Assembly: GCA_022565195.1 (NCBI GenBank)
Contig: JADFJZ010000041.1
Location: 1 to 8,286, forward strand
From: Planctomycetota bacterium
GTDB lineage: Bacteria; Planctomycetota; Phycisphaerae; UBA1845; CAIVHJ01
Direction of reading: 5' to 3'
DNA length: 8,286 bases
Shown: piece after piece, positions 6,447 to 8,286 of the stretch
How the letters are laid out: every line of letters starts with the position of its first letter
How positions within the stretch are numbered: the stretch's first letter is position 1
Notes under the pieces: generated by a model
What the model was told of the DNA's origin: nothing
Database searches by the model: none
The model's input: the letters and a program-made list of their open reading frames with translations, nothing else
Made by a program: the position numbers and the translations under genes

Positions 6447-7201
6447 TTGTTGAATAAGCTCCTGAGCGCCTGCACGGTCGCGGCGCGGCTCGCTTTGGCG
6501 ATCGAGTTGGTGAGTGGAATATCCTTGGGACATACTTCGACACAATTCTGGGCGTTTCCGCAGTCGGTGATCCCGCCCGGCCCCATGATGGCTTTGAGCC
6601 GTTCGGCGGCGTTGAAACTGCCTACCGGATTCGAGTTGAAATAGACCACCTGGCTGATGGCCGCCGGGCCGATGAAGTCGCTGTGCGGGCCGAACTGCGG
6701 GCAAGCCTCCACGCAGCAGCCGCAGGTCATGCACTCGCTCAGCGGATAGGCCGCCTCTTGCTGTTTCGGCGACTGCCGAGCCCCCGGACCGGTGGCATGA
6801 TAACCATCGACGGGAATCCAGCCTTTGATCTTCCTGAGATCGTCGAACATTTTCTGACGATCGACGAACAAATCGCGCATCACGGGGAACTTGCTCATCG
6901 GTTCGAGCGTGATGGTGTCGTTCATGTCGTCGAGCAAGTCGTCGACCAGCGCCGAGCACGCCTGCCGCACCCGGCCGTTGACCAGCATGGTGCACGAGCC
7001 GCACACTTCCTCCAGGCAGGCGACCTCATAGGCGACCGGCGTCGTATCCTCTTGATCGGTCGTCTGCGGCCTGGCGGCGATGCGCTGCAGGCAGGCAGTC
7101 ATGTTCATGCCGGCCTCGCGCTCAAGCTCGAACGATTGCCAGTATGAGCCGCTGTCGGGTGTGTTCTGACGTTTGATTGTGACTCGGAACGTGTCCCGCA
7201 T
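6443..7201 (-). CDS. sdhB: Succinate dehydrogenase/fumarate reductase iron-sulfur subunit
   Basis: A 252-residue subunit B that passes electrons between the flavoprotein and the quinone-binding anchor of complex II at the membrane. All cluster ligands are present. The [2Fe-2S] ligands are Cys62, 67, 70 and 82 (CLEEVCGSC and QAC). The [4Fe-4S] ligands are Cys157, 160, 163 and 224, and the [3Fe-4S] ligands are Cys167, 214 and 220 (CMTCGCCVEACP and CGNAQNCVEVCP). The length is normal. The wording around the clusters (LEEVCGSC, DFIGPAAISQV, CGNAQNC, PKDIPLT) resembles the Bacillus-type subunit more than E. coli FrdB. ATG 7201 has GGAG nine bases upstream. It is the first gene of a unit that continues into the transglutaminase-like gene through an ATGA overlap. 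The matching flavoprotein gene lies on the opposite strand, beyond a nuclease relic. No anchor subunit gene (sdhC/frdC/D) is in the window. Confidence 0.93.
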   Translation of the reverse strand: MRDTFRVTIKRQNTPDSGSYWQSFELEREAGMNMTACLQRIAARPQTTDQEDTTPVAYEVACLEEVCGSCTMLVNGRVRQACSALVDDLLDDMNDTITLEPMSKFPVMRDLFVDRQKMFDDLRKIKGWIPVDGYHATGPGARQSPKQQEAAYPLSECMTCGCCVEACPQFGPHSDFIGPAAISQVVYFNSNPVGSFNAAERLKAIMGPGGITDCGNAQNCVEVCPKDIPLTNSIAKASRAATVQALRSLFNK

Positions 7202-7230
7202 TTTGCGTTGCTCCGGACTAGAAAACAGAG

Positions 7231-7242
7231 GTGCGGATACTG
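7231..7242 (-). promoter_or_regulatory. Possible -10 region of sdhB
   Basis: CAGTAT on the minus strand, within CAGTATCCGCAC, lies about 36 bases before the ATG and would give a short leader. A near-identical AGTATCCACA stands at almost the same distance (within one base) before the gene starting at 201. No convincing -35 is found 16-18 bases upstream, so this is weak. Confidence 0.25.
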
Positions 7243-7347
7243 TCCCACACTACCACGCTCACCATATTGATATCGTACACCATCCTCAATTTACGCGCGG
7301 AAATAAGCGATGTCCAATTCTTTACGCCGATGCCCAGGAGAACGCGA

Positions 7348-7674
7348 TCATCTCCAGTCAGCAGGCCTTTCGAGGACGAACCCGTCTGATTTGATGACGC
7401 GATCGGGAAATTGACTCTTGCGGATTGTCCTCCGTCCGATCGTCAACCAGGCACTTGCAACTTTTCTGAGTTCCACGTATGCCCTTGCGGGTGGGAATGC
7501 GACAACCAGCCGTCTTGCAGGGAACAGGCGTCGCACCGCTCCTATTGGCGCGACAAGATCGCTATCTGCCGACACCAAGACGGCCGTGTCGAAGCGATTC
7601 TCGAAGGCACCGGTCAACATTTCAGTAGCGCGGTTCACATCCGTCATCTTCTCTTCGTGGCTGAGCCAAGTGGT
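7348..7674 (-). pseudogene. Relic of a NYN-domain (PIN-like) nuclease gene, N-terminus missing
   Basis: The reading frame ending at 7348 encodes about 108 residues that match the C-terminal half of NYN/DUF88-type proteins: W-HEEKMTDVN, RFDTAVLVSADSDLV, RRLFPARRLVVAFPP, IGR-TIRKSQFPD, and the usual end DGFVLERPADW. Family members start with a VDGFNL-type motif carrying a catalytic Asp, roughly 70-100 residues earlier. Here the open frame continues upstream to 7881, but that part (about residues 1-69) shows none of it, nor do the other two minus-strand frames. Beyond 7868 the DNA belongs to frdA. The catalytic site is therefore incomplete and the gene is very probably dead, unless a short product from the ATG at 7647 (99 residues) is made. 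It lies between sdhB and frdA, marking an old insertion or deletion there. Confidence 0.7.
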
Positions 7675-7867
7675 GCGTGGCCCCGAGACCAAACCGGAAC
7701 CTGACTGCCGTTGCTCACAGGCATGCGGTGCGGCCAACTGGAAAGTTTTCGCCCTTCGAGTATGCTGTAGCCGGCCGCGCTCCTGCGTGGCAGTGGACGG
7801 AATCGGGCTATGGATCGTATTCTGACCGTTGCCCAGGAGATGATTGTCGCCTTGAAGGGTCCGGCGC
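7675..7867. other. Upstream region of frdA
   Basis: These bases lie between the recognisable nuclease relic and the frdA start. The minus-strand frame stays open but shows no family features. A weak plus-strand promoter is possible: TGGAAA (7739-7744), 16 bases, TATGCT (7761-7766). A 26-codon frame from ATG 7810 to TGA 7890 overlaps the frdA start but has no clear ribosome site. I see nothing else. Confidence 0.35.
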
Positions 7868-8286
7868 GTGACGGAAATCATTCAGCATGACATTGTGATC
7901 GTCGGCGGGGGAGGCGCCGGACTGCGGGCTGCCATCGCCATCGCCGAAATTGATCCAAGCTTGTCATTGGCCGTCGTTTCGAAGGTCTACCCCATGCGCA
8001 GCCACACCGTGGCGGCAGAGGGTGGCGCCGCAGCGGTCATCCGAGACAACGACAGTTTCGACGCCCACGCCTATGACACCATTAGCGGATCGGACTGGCT
8101 GGCCGACCAGAACGCGGTCGAGGTCTTTGTCCGTGAAGCGCCGGCCGAGATGATTCAGCTTGAACATTGGGGCTGCCCTTGGAGTCGCGACCCGGACGGA
8201 CGCGTGGCGGTTCGACCGTTTGGCGGGATGCAGAAAGAGCGCACCTGGTTCGCTGCGGACAAGACCGAGTTCCACATGCTGCACAC
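7868..8286 (+). CDS. frdA: Fumarate reductase/succinate dehydrogenase flavoprotein subunit, N-terminal part
   Basis: The first 139 complete codons of subunit A, which oxidises succinate or reduces fumarate using covalently bound FAD. The frame is open to the window edge. Residues 8-22 ([15 protein letters not shown]) form the FAD dinucleotide-binding fold. His46 in [10 protein letters not shown] is the position where FAD is covalently attached. WGCPWSR (101-107), [16 protein letters not shown] (118-132) and FHML follow as in the family. The wording ([26 protein letters not shown]) is very close to E. coli FrdA and unlike the Bacillus-type SdhA. The start is GTG 7868: an in-frame TGA at 7853 excludes longer forms, and AAGGG stands about eight bases before it. 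It is divergent from sdhB, with a nuclease relic between. Whether it works as reductase or dehydrogenase cannot be told from this fragment. Confidence 0.92.
   Translation, partial: MTEIIQHDIVIVGGGGAGLRAAIAIAEIDPSLSLAVVSKVYPMRSHTVAAEGGAAAVIRDNDSFDAHAYDTISGSDWLADQNAVEVFVREAPAEMIQLEHWGCPWSRDPDGRVAVRPFGGMQKERTWFAADKTEFHMLH

Noticed and set aside
6447..7004. Upstream extension of the transglutaminase-like frame to a start at 7004
   Set aside because: It runs inside sdhB in another frame, is Arg-rich without motifs, and would bury the signal peptide that begins at ATG 6446.
7810..7890. 26-codon plus-strand frame overlapping the frdA start, as a leader peptide
   Set aside because: No ribosome site at usable distance, no recognisable sequence, and length expected by chance.

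Overview
The window looks like a chromosomal segment from a GC-rich bacterium, most probably a planctomycete. This rests on three things: a long sigma-70 protein whose core follows the planctomycete pattern (a TIPEE segment after region 2, little region 3, a long N-terminal extension), a small lipoprotein with an Asn/Asp-rich tail, and large secreted or membrane-anchored proteins without clear relatives. I have no database result behind this assignment.

Almost everything is on the minus strand. Reading leftwards from the right-hand end: frdA/sdhA (flavoprotein, 5' part only) starts at 7868 and is the only plus-strand gene. A relic of a NYN-domain nuclease gene lies at 7348-7674. Next come the iron-sulfur subunit gene sdhB (6443-7201), a secreted transglutaminase-like protein (4899-6446) and a small lipoprotein (4513-4902). 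These three are joined by two four-base ATGA stop/start overlaps and are almost certainly one transcription and translation unit. A compact cluster of repeats and palindromes (4398-4494) separates them from a membrane-anchored coiled-coil protein (2288-4222). A sigma factor with about 320 residues of N-terminal helix-turn-helix regions follows (293-1975). The 5' part of an unidentified gene (1-201) runs off the left edge.

Functionally, the right side is respiratory: succinate dehydrogenase/fumarate reductase subunits A and B, encoded divergently and apparently of different subfamilies, with no membrane-anchor gene in view. Tied to subunit B are two exported proteins with no obvious respiratory role. 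The left side combines a regulator (sigma factor) with a large cell-envelope protein. Upstream of both of these genes lies the same 14-base sequence (CCGGGCGATAGTAT on the minus strand), so they may be co-regulated. I saw no CRISPR array, tRNA, rRNA or intact mobile element. The best leads are the shared upstream box, the multi-HTH sigma factor, the sdhB-transglutaminase-lipoprotein coupling, and the mismatched A/B subunits around a nuclease-gene relic.
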